Positions 25,338-32,317 of a DNA stretch of 34,454 nt are shown here, piece by piece. Both the position numbers and the translations under genes were made by a program. Source of the DNA: Bacillota bacterium. Lineage in GTDB: Bacteria > Bacillota > Clostridia > Oscillospirales > Ruminococcaceae. The number at the start of each line of letters is the position of its first letter. Within the stretch, counting starts at the first letter, position 1. The notes beneath the pieces were generated by a model. It searched no databases. It was not told the origin of the DNA and worked only from the letters and a program-made list of their open reading frames with translations. The stretch covers positions 1-34,454 of the forward strand of contig JAEWXO010000065.1 of assembly GCA_023458875.1 (NCBI GenBank), in the 5' to 3' direction.

Positions 25338-26006
25338 TTATATATTATTTAACTGTCTGTATATTGACTGCATTTTGATATCTGTGTCATTTATAGTCTC
25401 AGCGCATTGTCTGAGCTGCTCGGAAAGATCGTCAGATACACAGTTTGATGTTTTATAGTGGAGCTGGTGTTCAAGACTTGCCCAGAAGTCCATTGCAATG
25501 GTACGTATCTGAATCTCAACCGGAACTGTTTTTTTCCCTGTAGATAAATAAACAGGTACAGATACTATTAAATGCAGACTCCGATATCCGTTAGGTTTTG
25601 GATTTTTTATATAATCCTTTTGCTTTATAAGCTTTATATCATCATGAAGCGAAAGAAATTTTGCAACCGCATAAATATCCTCTATGTAATGGCAAACAAC
25701 ACGTACTCCCGCGATATCGTGAAGATGATCCAGAATGGATTCTGCAGTAATAGGAATATTTTTATCAGCAAGCTTTTGAGCGATGCTCTGGGGAGACTTA
25801 AGCCTGCTCTGAACCGTATGAATCGGATCTCTTTTAAATGTAGACTGAAATTCGTTATCTATTATTTCTAATTTTGTCTCAATCTGACGTATTGCAGAGT
25901 CATAAAGGTGGTTAAGCTGAATAAAACCATAAAACTGCTCGACAAATTTTTCTACATCAATATTGTAAGGGTTGTTTCCGTTTATAACAGAAAGATCAAA
26001 TTCCAT
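25338..26006 (-). CDS. Small alarmone synthetase, (p)ppGpp synthetase of the RelQ/YjbM type
   Basis: The 222-residue protein is a stand-alone RelA/SpoT synthetase domain. Visible motifs are VQSRLKSPQSIAQKL, HDIAGVRVVCHYIEDIYAVA, KQKDYIKNPKPNGYRSLHL and VEIQIRTIAMDFWASLEHQL, which form the ATP- and GTP-binding site. There is no hydrolase HD domain and no TGS/ACT region. Size fits YjbM/YwaC-type proteins. These make (p)ppGpp under cell-wall or other stress. ATG 26006 follows AAAGGAG (26020-26026) by 13 nt, slightly long. Its promoter lies at 26084-26112. Confidence 0.93.
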   Translation of the reverse strand: MEFDLSVINGNNPYNIDVEKFVEQFYGFIQLNHLYDSAIRQIETKLEIIDNEFQSTFKRDPIHTVQSRLKSPQSIAQKLADKNIPITAESILDHLHDIAGVRVVCHYIEDIYAVAKFLSLHDDIKLIKQKDYIKNPKPNGYRSLHLIVSVPVYLSTGKKTVPVEIQIRTIAMDFWASLEHQLHYKTSNCVSDDLSEQLRQCAETINDTDIKMQSIYRQLNNI

Positions 26007-26081
26007 GATTAAAGTGTATCTCCTTTCAAATGAAGGCCTGCCTTATTGCCTGAGTTGAATTTTTTTATTTTGTTCTGTAAT

Positions 26082-26112
26082 CAATTATATCATATATACA
26101 ATATTAATTCAA
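26082..26112 (-). promoter_or_regulatory. Promoter of the alarmone synthetase gene; copy 1 of a 31-bp direct repeat
   Basis: Minus strand: TTGAAT (26112-26107), 17 bp, TATAAT (26089-26084), with a TGA extension. The whole 31-bp block recurs at 26315-26345 in the same orientation with three differences. Confidence 0.7.
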
Positions 26113-26133
26113 TTATAAATCGTTACTCAACTT

Positions 26134-26279
26134 CTAAACTATTGTATTGGCATATTCATATATAAACTGAAAATTATCCAAATCAGGATATAATGAAATC
26201 AATTTAACACGAGCATCTTTAGTTAGTGTTTTAATTCTTCATTTGATAAACGGACTGTGCGTTTTTTGGGTTTTGCCAT
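26134..26279 (-). pseudogene. Short broken ORF of unknown family (frameshifted mini-gene)
   Basis: ATG 26279, preceded by AAGGGTG, reads MAKPKKRTVRLSNEELKH and then meets a stop at 26223. Shifting one base at the preceding A-run (TTAAAAC) restores a frame to 26134 that reads LTKDARVKLISLYPDLDNF and continues to a total of about 48 residues. The basic N-terminus is reminiscent of some small DNA-binding or transposase N-termini, but I do not recognise a family. It lies exactly between the two copies of the 31-bp repeat and has its own copy of the promoter. Confidence 0.4.
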
Positions 26280-26314
26280 AGTACACCCTTATTTCAATAA
26301 AATCGTATCTATGA

Positions 26315-26345
26315 CAATTATATCATATATGCAGAATTAATTCAA
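26315..26345 (-). repeat. Copy 2 of the 31-bp promoter-bearing direct repeat
   Basis: It is 28/31 identical to 26082-26112 and has the same promoter geometry: TTGAAT (26345-26340), 17 bp, TATAAT (26322-26317). The stop codon of the upstream truncated lipoprotein gene (TGA, 26344-26342) lies inside its -35 box, so the repeat edge coincides with that gene's end. The remaining intergenic sequence of 26007-26341 holds only this repeat pair and the mini-gene. Confidence 0.7.
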
Positions 26346-26689
26346 GAGTGAATATGCCTGTACACTAGTTTATGATTCGGAAACAAATATTCAAACATAG
26401 CAATAAATTCATTGTAGTAATTTTTCATATTAACATTTATGGGTGTTTTCGTAGTATACTTGAAAACTTCTGTAAGATTATTCGGCGTGTTAATACGTAT
26501 ATTATCTGAGGTTTTAAGATTAGGAAACGAATCAAAAGTTTCATTTACTTTGTCAATGTTGACAGATAAATCTGATATTGAATTAGTTTGCATATCATTT
26601 GTTTTACTTATACTTTCATTTTTATTTGAACACCCTGAAAAACATATCATTAGTAAAATGGAAACTACACACATTGTTTTCAATTTCAT
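26342..26689 (-). CDS. Small lipoprotein, probably a C-terminally truncated paralogue of the upstream lipoprotein
   Basis: The 115-residue product has a lipoprotein signal (MKLKTMCVVSILLMICFSGC; Cys20). Its later part (FPNLKTSDNIRI, then NYYNEFIAMFEYLFPNHK) resembles residues about 65-110 of the 410-residue lipoprotein encoded just upstream (LPQFNSCNNLKVTV, MYQNFEKYCEFFCGDY), but it then stops, and the remaining about 300 residues are missing. AAGGAG precedes ATG by 8 nt. The stop falls in the duplicated promoter repeat, which suggests a rearrangement cut the gene. No function is known. Confidence 0.7.
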   Translation of the reverse strand: MKLKTMCVVSILLMICFSGCSNKNESISKTNDMQTNSISDLSVNIDKVNETFDSFPNLKTSDNIRINTPNNLTEVFKYTTKTPINVNMKNYYNEFIAMFEYLFPNHKLVYRHIHS

Positions 26690-26779
26690 GTTTTTGCTCC
26701 TTATTTAATAGAATGCGACAATAATAAGTGATAGCCACTTGTGAAAAATTTTTTATATTTATTAAAAGTTCGCATTTAA

Positions 26780-28012
26780 TTAACCCTCAAGTGGTGAGTA
26801 TGATATATAGTTACATTCTCCGCTTACTGCATTTACATATATACAATAATACAAATTATCATTTTGGTTATATGCAATAAATTTCCACGAGGGCTCAAGA
26901 TATGCTGTTGAATAATCGCTGCTATAATCTCCTCTGTAAACAAACTCTATTGTTTGCAAATCAAATTTTACATTTTGTGTTAGTTTATCACTCATAATAT
27001 CTACAGCGTTTTCTAATGAACAAATATCTTCAATAGCCCCTCCCACTTCCTGTATATCAGGAAAATTAAAGTCAACTATCGTATCAATATCATCTTTATT
27101 TATCATAAGTGCTTCACCTGATATTAGGTACTGAAGTGATGTATCTTCATAACTGAATGTTTCTTCTCTACTGTCAAATGGAATCGTATTCCATGCAGAA
27201 CTAAAATTAAATACATAACCATATAAATTATCTTTTATGTTATAGACATCAATACTTGATACATTAATTGAGTAATCCTCAGTAATTGTATATGGTAAAG
27301 ATGTTAAATACTCATTTTCAAAATAATTAACTGCTTCACCAATTGGAACATCACCGTCAAGTAATGCATATGACTTTTCATTGTTTTTTCCATCATTAAA
27401 ATATCGTACTATTTTATTATCCATATCAGAAGGTATCCACGATGATATCTTTGTGGTATCCGTTTTAATCAATTCATATGCCTCACCTTTACTTATCCAA
27501 TGCGGAAAATGGGTGGTTTTGTTCCACCATAAGTACTTACTATTTACGATATCTCTATATAAAAAAGAATCAGTTTCTATACTGCCATTTTGTATTTGCT
27601 CAATATAATCATTAACCTTTGGATACCATGCATATTTTCCATCATCTTCATTTTGATTATATATGATACTTTCAGAAGAAGATGAAAAAAGTGCATTTTC
27701 GGAATTATAATCACCACAAAAAAATTCACAGTACTTTTCAAAGTTCTGATACATTTCATCTCCCATAGGTTTAGGTTCACATTGAACTGTAACTTTTAAA
27801 TTATTACAAGAATTGAATTGGGGAAGTTTTGCACTGCAATTTGAAAAATCTAAATTCACATAATCTTTTATTTTACACTTTTCATAATCTGATGAAAAAT
27901 TAGTTGATACTTTTTCTGCTTTTTCATACTTTATCTCTGTGCCTGATTTATGATTGCTGCAAGCAGTTAAAATTATAGGTACAAGTATCAATGATATAAT
28001 TTCTTTCTTCAT
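26780..28012 (-). CDS. Putative lipoprotein of unknown function
   Basis: The 410-residue product begins with a lipoprotein signal (MKKEIISLILVPIILTACS, Cys at 18) and is otherwise soluble, rich in Tyr, Asp and Asn. I do not recognise the family. The C-terminal part ends with WKFIAYNQNDNLYYCIYVNA followed by a short YISYSPLEG tail, a style seen in membrane-anchored proteins of the YycH/PepSY kind, but that is weak. I chose ATG 28012, 8 nt after GGAGG; the in-frame TTG 28027 overlaps that site. It is the fifth gene of the sigma-factor block, so it may be part of an envelope-stress regulon. Confidence 0.8.
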   Translation of the reverse strand: MKKEIISLILVPIILTACSNHKSGTEIKYEKAEKVSTNFSSDYEKCKIKDYVNLDFSNCSAKLPQFNSCNNLKVTVQCEPKPMGDEMYQNFEKYCEFFCGDYNSENALFSSSSESIIYNQNEDDGKYAWYPKVNDYIEQIQNGSIETDSFLYRDIVNSKYLWWNKTTHFPHWISKGEAYELIKTDTTKISSWIPSDMDNKIVRYFNDGKNNEKSYALLDGDVPIGEAVNYFENEYLTSLPYTITEDYSINVSSIDVYNIKDNLYGYVFNFSSAWNTIPFDSREETFSYEDTSLQYLISGEALMINKDDIDTIVDFNFPDIQEVGGAIEDICSLENAVDIMSDKLTQNVKFDLQTIEFVYRGDYSSDYSTAYLEPSWKFIAYNQNDNLYYCIYVNAVSGECNYISYSPLEG

Positions 28013-28030
28013 ATTCATTACCTCCAAATT

Positions 28031-28063
28031 ATAATAAAGTGCGACATTGCCGCACTTTATTAT
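28031..28063. terminator. Hairpin between secreted-protein gene and lipoprotein gene
   Basis: ATAATAAAGTGCG and CGCACTTTATTAT form a perfect 13-bp stem around a 7-nt loop. On the minus strand the 3' side reads TTTATTATAATTT, a weak U-tract. It may end or attenuate transcription ahead of the lipoprotein genes, or act as an RNA-processing or stabilising stem. Confidence 0.45.
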
Positions 28064-28114
28064 TTAGCAAAACAACATATTTTGTTTTATAATCATGCAC
28101 AGATGCAATATATA

Positions 28115-28522
28115 TTATCTACTAACTGCACCGCTTACATTAAGTGTTGTTTGTAATGAAGTATACGCAACCATCTTATATGTAACATTACTAATTGTTC
28201 CACTGATTGTCCACGTTCTTGTACCAGTATTATTATAAACAATAGCTCCTGTTGACATAGCATGTGTTGTTGATGATAATGTCAAACTTCTGTTAGTTAT
28301 ATTTGTCATAGAATTAACAGAACCAGTATAAGTTTCTGCTGATGCTTTCAAAGTAGCATAGCCTGTCTTACTTTCACTACCAGGTGCTCCAGGTACATTA
28401 ACGTGTCTTGCACTCCAACTCACAGTTTCTGAAGCAGCACTTGCGGATATCCCGCCAAACCCGACTGCCATAGTTGCAGCTGCCAATAAAGCAGCCATTG
28501 TTCTTTTAAAAGTTTTTTTCAT
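28115..28522 (-). CDS. Small secreted protein of unknown function
   Basis: The 135-residue product has a clear signal peptide (KKTFKRTMAALLAAATMAVG, cleavage near SASAA). The mature part is about 105 residues, rich in Ser/Thr and beta-type sequence (VSWSARHVNVPGAPGS, TWTISGTISN), without Cys. I do not recognise a family. It looks like a small exported beta-sandwich or surface-associated protein. AAAGGA precedes ATG by 7 nt. It is the second of two small secreted-protein genes behind the sigma/anti-sigma pair. Confidence 0.8.
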   Translation of the reverse strand: MKKTFKRTMAALLAAATMAVGFGGISASAASETVSWSARHVNVPGAPGSESKTGYATLKASAETYTGSVNSMTNITNRSLTLSSTTHAMSTGAIVYNNTGTRTWTISGTISNVTYKMVAYTSLQTTLNVSGAVSR

Positions 28523-28566
28523 TTGAATGTCCTTTCCGATTGATTAAATCAATCATAAAAATATTT

Positions 28567-28604
28567 ATCTCACACATTTTTGCTAGCAATAAAATGTGTG
28601 AGAT
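28567..28604 (-). terminator. Hairpin between the two small secreted-protein genes
   Basis: ATCTCACACATTTT and AAAATGTGTGAGAT form a perfect 14-bp stem around a 10-nt loop containing GCTAGC. On the minus strand AAATATTTTT follows. It resembles a terminator or attenuator within the operon. Confidence 0.5.
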
Positions 28605-28607
28605 TTC

Positions 28608-29015
28608 TTAAATTGTTTTCTCTGTACTATACTTTGTAATTTCTTCGAAATTGGTTCCAGCATAGACTGTAAATACAGTTTTTAAACGATATGTACCATT
28701 GGACAAACTAGATTTCTTGTTTGTTGCAGAACCTATATAACCTGTATCTGTTTCGCTCCAACTACTAACACTGCTCCATGTACCTGATGAAGTCTTTTTC
28801 TGTAACACTTGCGAAATGACAATTTTTGTTGTTTCTCCTGAGTATCCTGTCGCTTTGCTTGTACAGGTCGCTGTTGCTTCAGAAATTGTTAATGTGGAAC
28901 TAGAGGAATAGGTATACAATGCCATCGGAGCTATTTCTGAAGCTGAAACCACATTTCCTAAAACCATGATTGAAATAATGCCTGTTAAAATAATGGAAAA
29001 TATCTTTTTAAACAA
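28608..29015 (-). CDS. Small secreted protein (possibly DUF6147-like)
   Basis: A signal peptide (FKKIFSIILTGIISIMVLGN, cleavage near VSASE) precedes a mature region of about 105 residues with Ser/Thr-rich beta sequence, including SGTWSSVSSWSETDTGY and NGTYRLKTVFTVYAG. The pattern recalls small secreted proteins of Clostridia grouped as DUF6147; that is from memory and unverified. The start is TTG 29015: AAAGGGGG is 8 nt away, whereas GTG 29024 touches it. From this start it has 135 residues. Confidence 0.75.
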   Translation of the reverse strand: MFKKIFSIILTGIISIMVLGNVVSASEIAPMALYTYSSSSTLTISEATATCTSKATGYSGETTKIVISQVLQKKTSSGTWSSVSSWSETDTGYIGSATNKKSSLSNGTYRLKTVFTVYAGTNFEEITKYSTEKTI

Positions 29016-29126
29016 TAAACCCACCCCCTTTCGTTATTATTAATGAGAAAAGTTTCAATTTTCCCATTCAATAATATATAACAAAATAGAGAGTGGATTA
29101 CTGACATAAAATATAATTTTTTTAAA

Positions 29127-29792
29127 TCATTCTACTTTTTGAACAGATTTCGCCATATCAATTAGCTCATTTTTGTTAATATTAGAGCCTAAAGAAATAA
29201 TATAATCACCATTATCCCATATTAGCGTGTTGTATTTATGGTTATCACAAAAAAACATTGCTTCATGTCCATTAATTATAACAGTATCAATTTCAGCATT
29301 TTCTGTATTCCAAAGAGTGTCATAAGTCGATTTAGTATTCTGATAATACAAAATCATAATATCATCCTTCTTATATGATATCGTTCGGCTATATTCATCA
29401 TATTCTTCATAATCAATTGTGAAACCACTTAAATCATAAGTGATTTCATAAATATCTTCAATTGTTTCAGGTGCATTATTATCATCTATTGACTTTACTA
29501 TTGAAAATTTCTCAAATATGCTTACCCATAAATCAACAAATGCATTTCTAAGAGCATCAACACTCATAACTGTAATAGAAGATGCTATAATTATTCCGAT
29601 TACAATACAAGCTGCACGTTTACCAATTGTATTGATTATTATATAATATGGTTTTTTGCGACGATTAATAAGCTTTTTCATTTTCTTTTCAAATTCAGGC
29701 GAAAATTCATGTTCATCGAACGGCGGTACAGACCGGTCATATTCGCTTGAAAGAGCTTCAAATATCGCTTGTTTAAATTTATCTCTATGCAT
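29127..29792 (-). CDS. Membrane protein with DUF4367-type extracellular domain, probable anti-sigma factor
   Basis: The cytoplasmic N-terminus (about 1-55, charged) is followed by one membrane helix (about 58-78, CIVIGIIIASSITVMSVDAL). The extracellular C-terminal domain (about 95-221) has the pattern of DUF4367 (YDLSGFTIDYEEYDE, YYQNTKSTYDT, VIINGHEAMFF, LIWDNGDYIISL). Such proteins are commonly encoded directly after ECF-type sigma factors in Clostridia. ATG 29792 overlaps the sigma-factor stop by 8 nt, implying translational coupling; a GTG at 29804 is an alternative. No zinc-binding HxxxCxxC anti-sigma motif is visible, so the anti-sigma role rests on context and topology. Confidence 0.75.
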   Translation of the reverse strand: MHRDKFKQAIFEALSSEYDRSVPPFDEHEFSPEFEKKMKKLINRRKKPYYIIINTIGKRAACIVIGIIIASSITVMSVDALRNAFVDLWVSIFEKFSIVKSIDDNNAPETIEDIYEITYDLSGFTIDYEEYDEYSRTISYKKDDIMILYYQNTKSTYDTLWNTENAEIDTVIINGHEAMFFCDNHKYNTLIWDNGDYIISLGSNINKNELIDMAKSVQKVE

Positions 29793-30324
29793 ATTCCATA
29801 CCACTTTCCAATGATTCTTTCAATAATTTCTTGGCTCGCTCTGTTCGTTTCCATACTGCATCAACTGAGATATTCAGCATCTTTGAAATTTCTTTTGTTG
29901 AAAATTCTTCGAGATAATATAAAAATATGATGTCTTTATAAATTAGTGGCAACTCTGATATTTTTTTTACCAGTTCTTTATATTCAAAGTTCTCTAATAA
30001 ATTTACATCAACAGATATTTGATTATCATCAAGTTCAGCACTATGTTCAGCTTTTCTTTTATTACTATTATAAAAATTTATAGAAGTGTTTCTAATAATA
30101 ATAACAATATAAGGCTTGATTTCCTGACAAGGGATTTGTCTTACTTTTTCAAAATTATTTGCAATCTTTATAAATGCCTGATGAACAGCATCTTCAGAAT
30201 CCTCTTTATTATGTATAATGCTATATGCTATTGCATACATTTCCTGACGGTATTTTATGTATAAAGTCTCAAACTGCTTTTTATCTTCATCATTATCTAG
30301 AATGGAAAGGTAAAAGCTAATCAT
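29785..30324 (-). CDS. ECF-type RNA polymerase sigma factor
   Basis: The 179-residue protein has a sigma region 2 (FETLYIKYRQEMYAIAYSII, then DSEDAVHQAFIKIANNF; about 18-60) and a region 4 helix-turn-helix (LPLIYKDIIFLYYLEEFSTK, then EISKMLNISVDAVWKRTERA; about 124-170), and lacks regions 1 and 3. AGGAG precedes ATG 30324 by 11 nt. It heads a minus-strand block with a membrane partner, two secreted proteins and two lipoproteins, which suggests an envelope-signal response. Its own promoter is SigA-like; I found no convincing ECF-type promoter for autoregulation. Confidence 0.9.
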   Translation of the reverse strand: MISFYLSILDNDEDKKQFETLYIKYRQEMYAIAYSIIHNKEDSEDAVHQAFIKIANNFEKVRQIPCQEIKPYIVIIIRNTSINFYNSNKRKAEHSAELDDNQISVDVNLLENFEYKELVKKISELPLIYKDIIFLYYLEEFSTKEISKMLNISVDAVWKRTERAKKLLKESLESGMEYA

Positions 30325-30398
30325 TATATACTCAGCTCCTATTGTGTTTTATAATGTTTCTGCTATTGTTATATTTAACTACCCAATATTTCCTGTTT

Positions 30399-30427
30399 AT
30401 TATACCATATTATAATAATAGTTTCAA
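30399..30427 (-). promoter_or_regulatory. Strong SigA-type promoter of the sigma-factor operon
   Basis: Minus strand: TTGAAA (30427-30422), 17 bp, TATAAT (30404-30399), with a TGG extension. It leaves a leader of about 68 nt before the sigma-factor ATG. Confidence 0.8.
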
Positions 30428-30529
30428 TACTTATAAACTCTCTCATGTTAATGCTTATTTTTTGAAGAGTCCATTTTTATTTAATAAACACCAATATAGA
30501 ACATGAGTTTTCAAAATTAAATAATAAGC

Positions 30530-31648
30530 TTACTTCCTAATCTCCCTCATAAACTCCTCCAAATCCATCTCCCCATCAATAGTCCTCTGCCTTAATTCCA
30601 AAGCAAAATCCGCCCACTGCTGAAACTCAGCCTGTGTAATTTTCTTTTTGAGGAAGCGTGCATAATGCTGTTTGTAAGCACGAACATATGCCAGCCAGAT
30701 AGGGTCATTTTTAACCTTGTCCGCATATTTCTTGCGATGTCCTAAGTCACGGCAAACCTTATCCTCCATACCTTTTACAGGACGAGTGCAGTAATCAGAA
30801 AAGATACCTGCTTCAAGTAAAAAGTATCTATTGCAGTAACCACACCTTTTAGGCAAGTAGTGAAGCTCCATACCCTTGAACAATTCAATATATAAGAACG
30901 CTCCGATTGTTGTGAAATGATAATTCTCACACAAGACGGGGCTTTTCTTTTGTTCCAAGACTTTATAGGAAACGGTCATGCTGCCCGATGGCTTCAACTT
31001 TTCGTGCTCATGCATTTTATCCTTAGCCGTTTTTAAAAATTCAGCAGCGACCAGTGCAGTTTCCGCATTGTCAAGATATTTGCTTTGTGAATGAAGCTGT
31101 TGCAAAAACGGCTCATACACATTTTTCACACGAATAAAATCCTCAACAAAAGTAACATACTCCTGCGCAAATTCTTTTAGCTTATCATTAAACTTTAGAA
31201 TGCCATCTATTAAATCTGCATCTTTGATTTCATCAAGAGGAAGTGTTGTATAAAAATAATCATTGTATTCAGGGTGCTTACGCTCATATTCATCCCACTC
31301 TTTTAAATCAGGTTCGTTGTCAAATAGCCAGTTTTCCTCATTCAACAAACAGAACAGCCTATTCTCACCTCTGCTGAAAGTGTTGTACGGTGGCAGCGAA
31401 TAAATCAAATCGTCCATTTTCCCAAAGAAAACAATTGCATCCTGCATAAATATGTTGCAGGTTTTTGCCTCTGATTCATCTTCTGGGTAGTGAAGATTGT
31501 TTGCATAATATTTACACTCATGCAAGGTGTCAACAAGGGCTTTAAATTTTTTTGAAAGGTATTTTGTAAGGATTTCACCGAGTGTGTACTCTTTTTTACC
31601 GTAAATAAAAAGTTTACTTCCGTAAAAGTATGCGTTAAACTCCGTCAT
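30530..31648 (-). CDS. DUF6076-like protein with zinc-binding Cys motif, mobile-element associated
   Basis: The 372-residue product is mostly alpha-helical and acidic. It carries a C-terminal Cys cluster (RCGYCNRYFLL from C269, then SDYCTRP and KVCRDLGHRKKYA) that looks like a zinc finger of the kind found in DUF6076 proteins on Clostridial mobile elements. The function of this family is unknown to me. The start is ATG 31648, 10 nt after GGAGG (31659-31663); the longer in-frame start at 31669 lacks a ribosome site. It is divergent from a small gene, with an operator-like inverted repeat between them, and marks the left part of the mobilizable element. Confidence 0.75.
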   Translation of the reverse strand: MTEFNAYFYGSKLFIYGKKEYTLGEILTKYLSKKFKALVDTLHECKYYANNLHYPEDESEAKTCNIFMQDAIVFFGKMDDLIYSLPPYNTFSRGENRLFCLLNEENWLFDNEPDLKEWDEYERKHPEYNDYFYTTLPLDEIKDADLIDGILKFNDKLKEFAQEYVTFVEDFIRVKNVYEPFLQQLHSQSKYLDNAETALVAAEFLKTAKDKMHEHEKLKPSGSMTVSYKVLEQKKSPVLCENYHFTTIGAFLYIELFKGMELHYLPKRCGYCNRYFLLEAGIFSDYCTRPVKGMEDKVCRDLGHRKKYADKVKNDPIWLAYVRAYKQHYARFLKKKITQAEFQQWADFALELRQRTIDGEMDLEEFMREIRK

Positions 31649-31700
31649 TGTGTTGTTTCCTCCAAGCATAAAAATATTTTTCTGATTATTTTCAAAAAGT

Positions 31701-31781
31701 AGATGTGATACTGATTAAAAATTGAGATATACTAAAAATAGTTGTGAAAGTAGCATCCAATAGAGATATGGTATCACATCT
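31701..31781. repeat. Widely spaced operator-like inverted repeat in a divergent region
   Basis: AGATGTGATAC (31701-31711) and GTATCACATCT (31771-31781) are perfect 11-bp inverted copies with centres 70 bp apart. The second copy ends 1 bp before the -35 box of the promoter at 31783. A further small palindrome, TTGAC-TTAT-GTCAA (31783-31796), overlaps that -35. Confidence 0.6.
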
Positions 31782-31782
31782 A

Positions 31783-31811
31783 TTGACTTATGTCAAGGTG
31801 TCGGATATAAT
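31783..31811 (+). promoter_or_regulatory. SigA-type promoter of the small gene upstream of the mob region
   Basis: TTGACT (31783-31788), 17 bp, TATAAT (31806-31811). Eleven of twelve consensus bases match. It would start a transcript near 31818, which excludes the longer upstream start of the following open frame. Confidence 0.75.
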
Positions 31812-31875
31812 AACGTTGAGCTCAATAAAAGTAATAGTGCGCAATGTGACTTTTAAGATTTTTAAACAGGAGGTT

Positions 31876-32052
31876 TTGCATATCGCCAATGCAATTATTT
31901 TCACAGAACTAAAAAGCAAAAGTGTCAAAGCAGAAAAATTAGCAGCTGTACTCGGCATTAACGAACAGACCCTTATGCAGGTTTTACGCTTTGAACTTGA
32001 TGAGCATGAGCAGCTTCGTCTGCTATGGCTTATAAATAGCCTGGCTAATTAA
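31876..32052 (+). CDS. Small helix-turn-helix-like protein of the mobile element
   Basis: The frame from TTG 31876 gives about 58 residues; the part KAEKLAAVLGINEQTLMQVL looks like a helix-turn-helix. The frame is open back to GTG 31744, but the strong promoter at 31783-31811 lies inside that extension, so the longer protein is unlikely from this promoter. AGGAGG (31868-31873) is only 2 nt before TTG, closer than ideal, so the exact start is unsure. It may be a small regulator acting on the repeats upstream. Confidence 0.45.
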   Translation: MHIANAIIFTELKSKSVKAEKLAAVLGINEQTLMQVLRFELDEHEQLRLLWLINSLAN

Positions 32053-32067
32053 GGTGTCCACAGTTAA

Positions 32068-32245
32068 AAGTTATGGTTAGTAACTTATAATAAAAATGCC
32101 TGCGGGGGCTCCCCGTCGCAAGCATAGAAATGTAATACTACATTTCACAGTTTCTGCCGATTTTTAAACTGCTCCAAAGGGCAGAAAAATCGTAAATTTA
32201 GGGAACCCAGCTTCGCTCTCCCTAAAATCAGAAATCGGCTTGCCG
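32068..32245. other. Six consecutive hairpins: candidate oriT region
   Basis: Consecutive inverted repeats fill the stretch before mobC: 32068-32086 (AAGTTA/TAACTT), 32097-32124 (TGCCTGCGGGG/CCCCGTCGCAAGCA with one internal mismatch), 32127-32146 (GAAATGTA/TACATTTC), 32158-32192 (CGATTTTT/AAAAATCG with inner CTGC/GCAG), 32197-32226 (TTTAGGGA/TCCCTAAA) and 32236-32245 (CGGC/GCCG). Position directly upstream of mobC and the relaxase gene is where an origin of transfer is expected. No nick site could be assigned. Confidence 0.5.
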
Positions 32246-32317
32246 TTGAAAATCCTTATACCCCAGTAAAAAACATGCCGATAAATTTATGAAAAATTTG
32301 AAAGGAGCGGTGTCCTA

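Noticed and set aside
26134..26279. IS630-type transposase remnant
   Set aside because: The basic MAKPKKRTVRLS start is only vaguely similar and no terminal inverted repeats or catalytic segments are visible, so I left the family open.
29029..29057. ECF-like promoter (TGAAAC ... CGAAA on the minus strand) before the secreted-protein gene at 29015
   Set aside because: Spacing is 18 bp and the would-be -10 overlaps the ribosome binding site, so a transcript from it could not carry that site.
31744..31875. N-terminal extension of the small gene before mobC (GTG start at 31744)
   Set aside because: No ribosome site precedes it, and a near-consensus promoter lies inside it, so the transcript would begin downstream.
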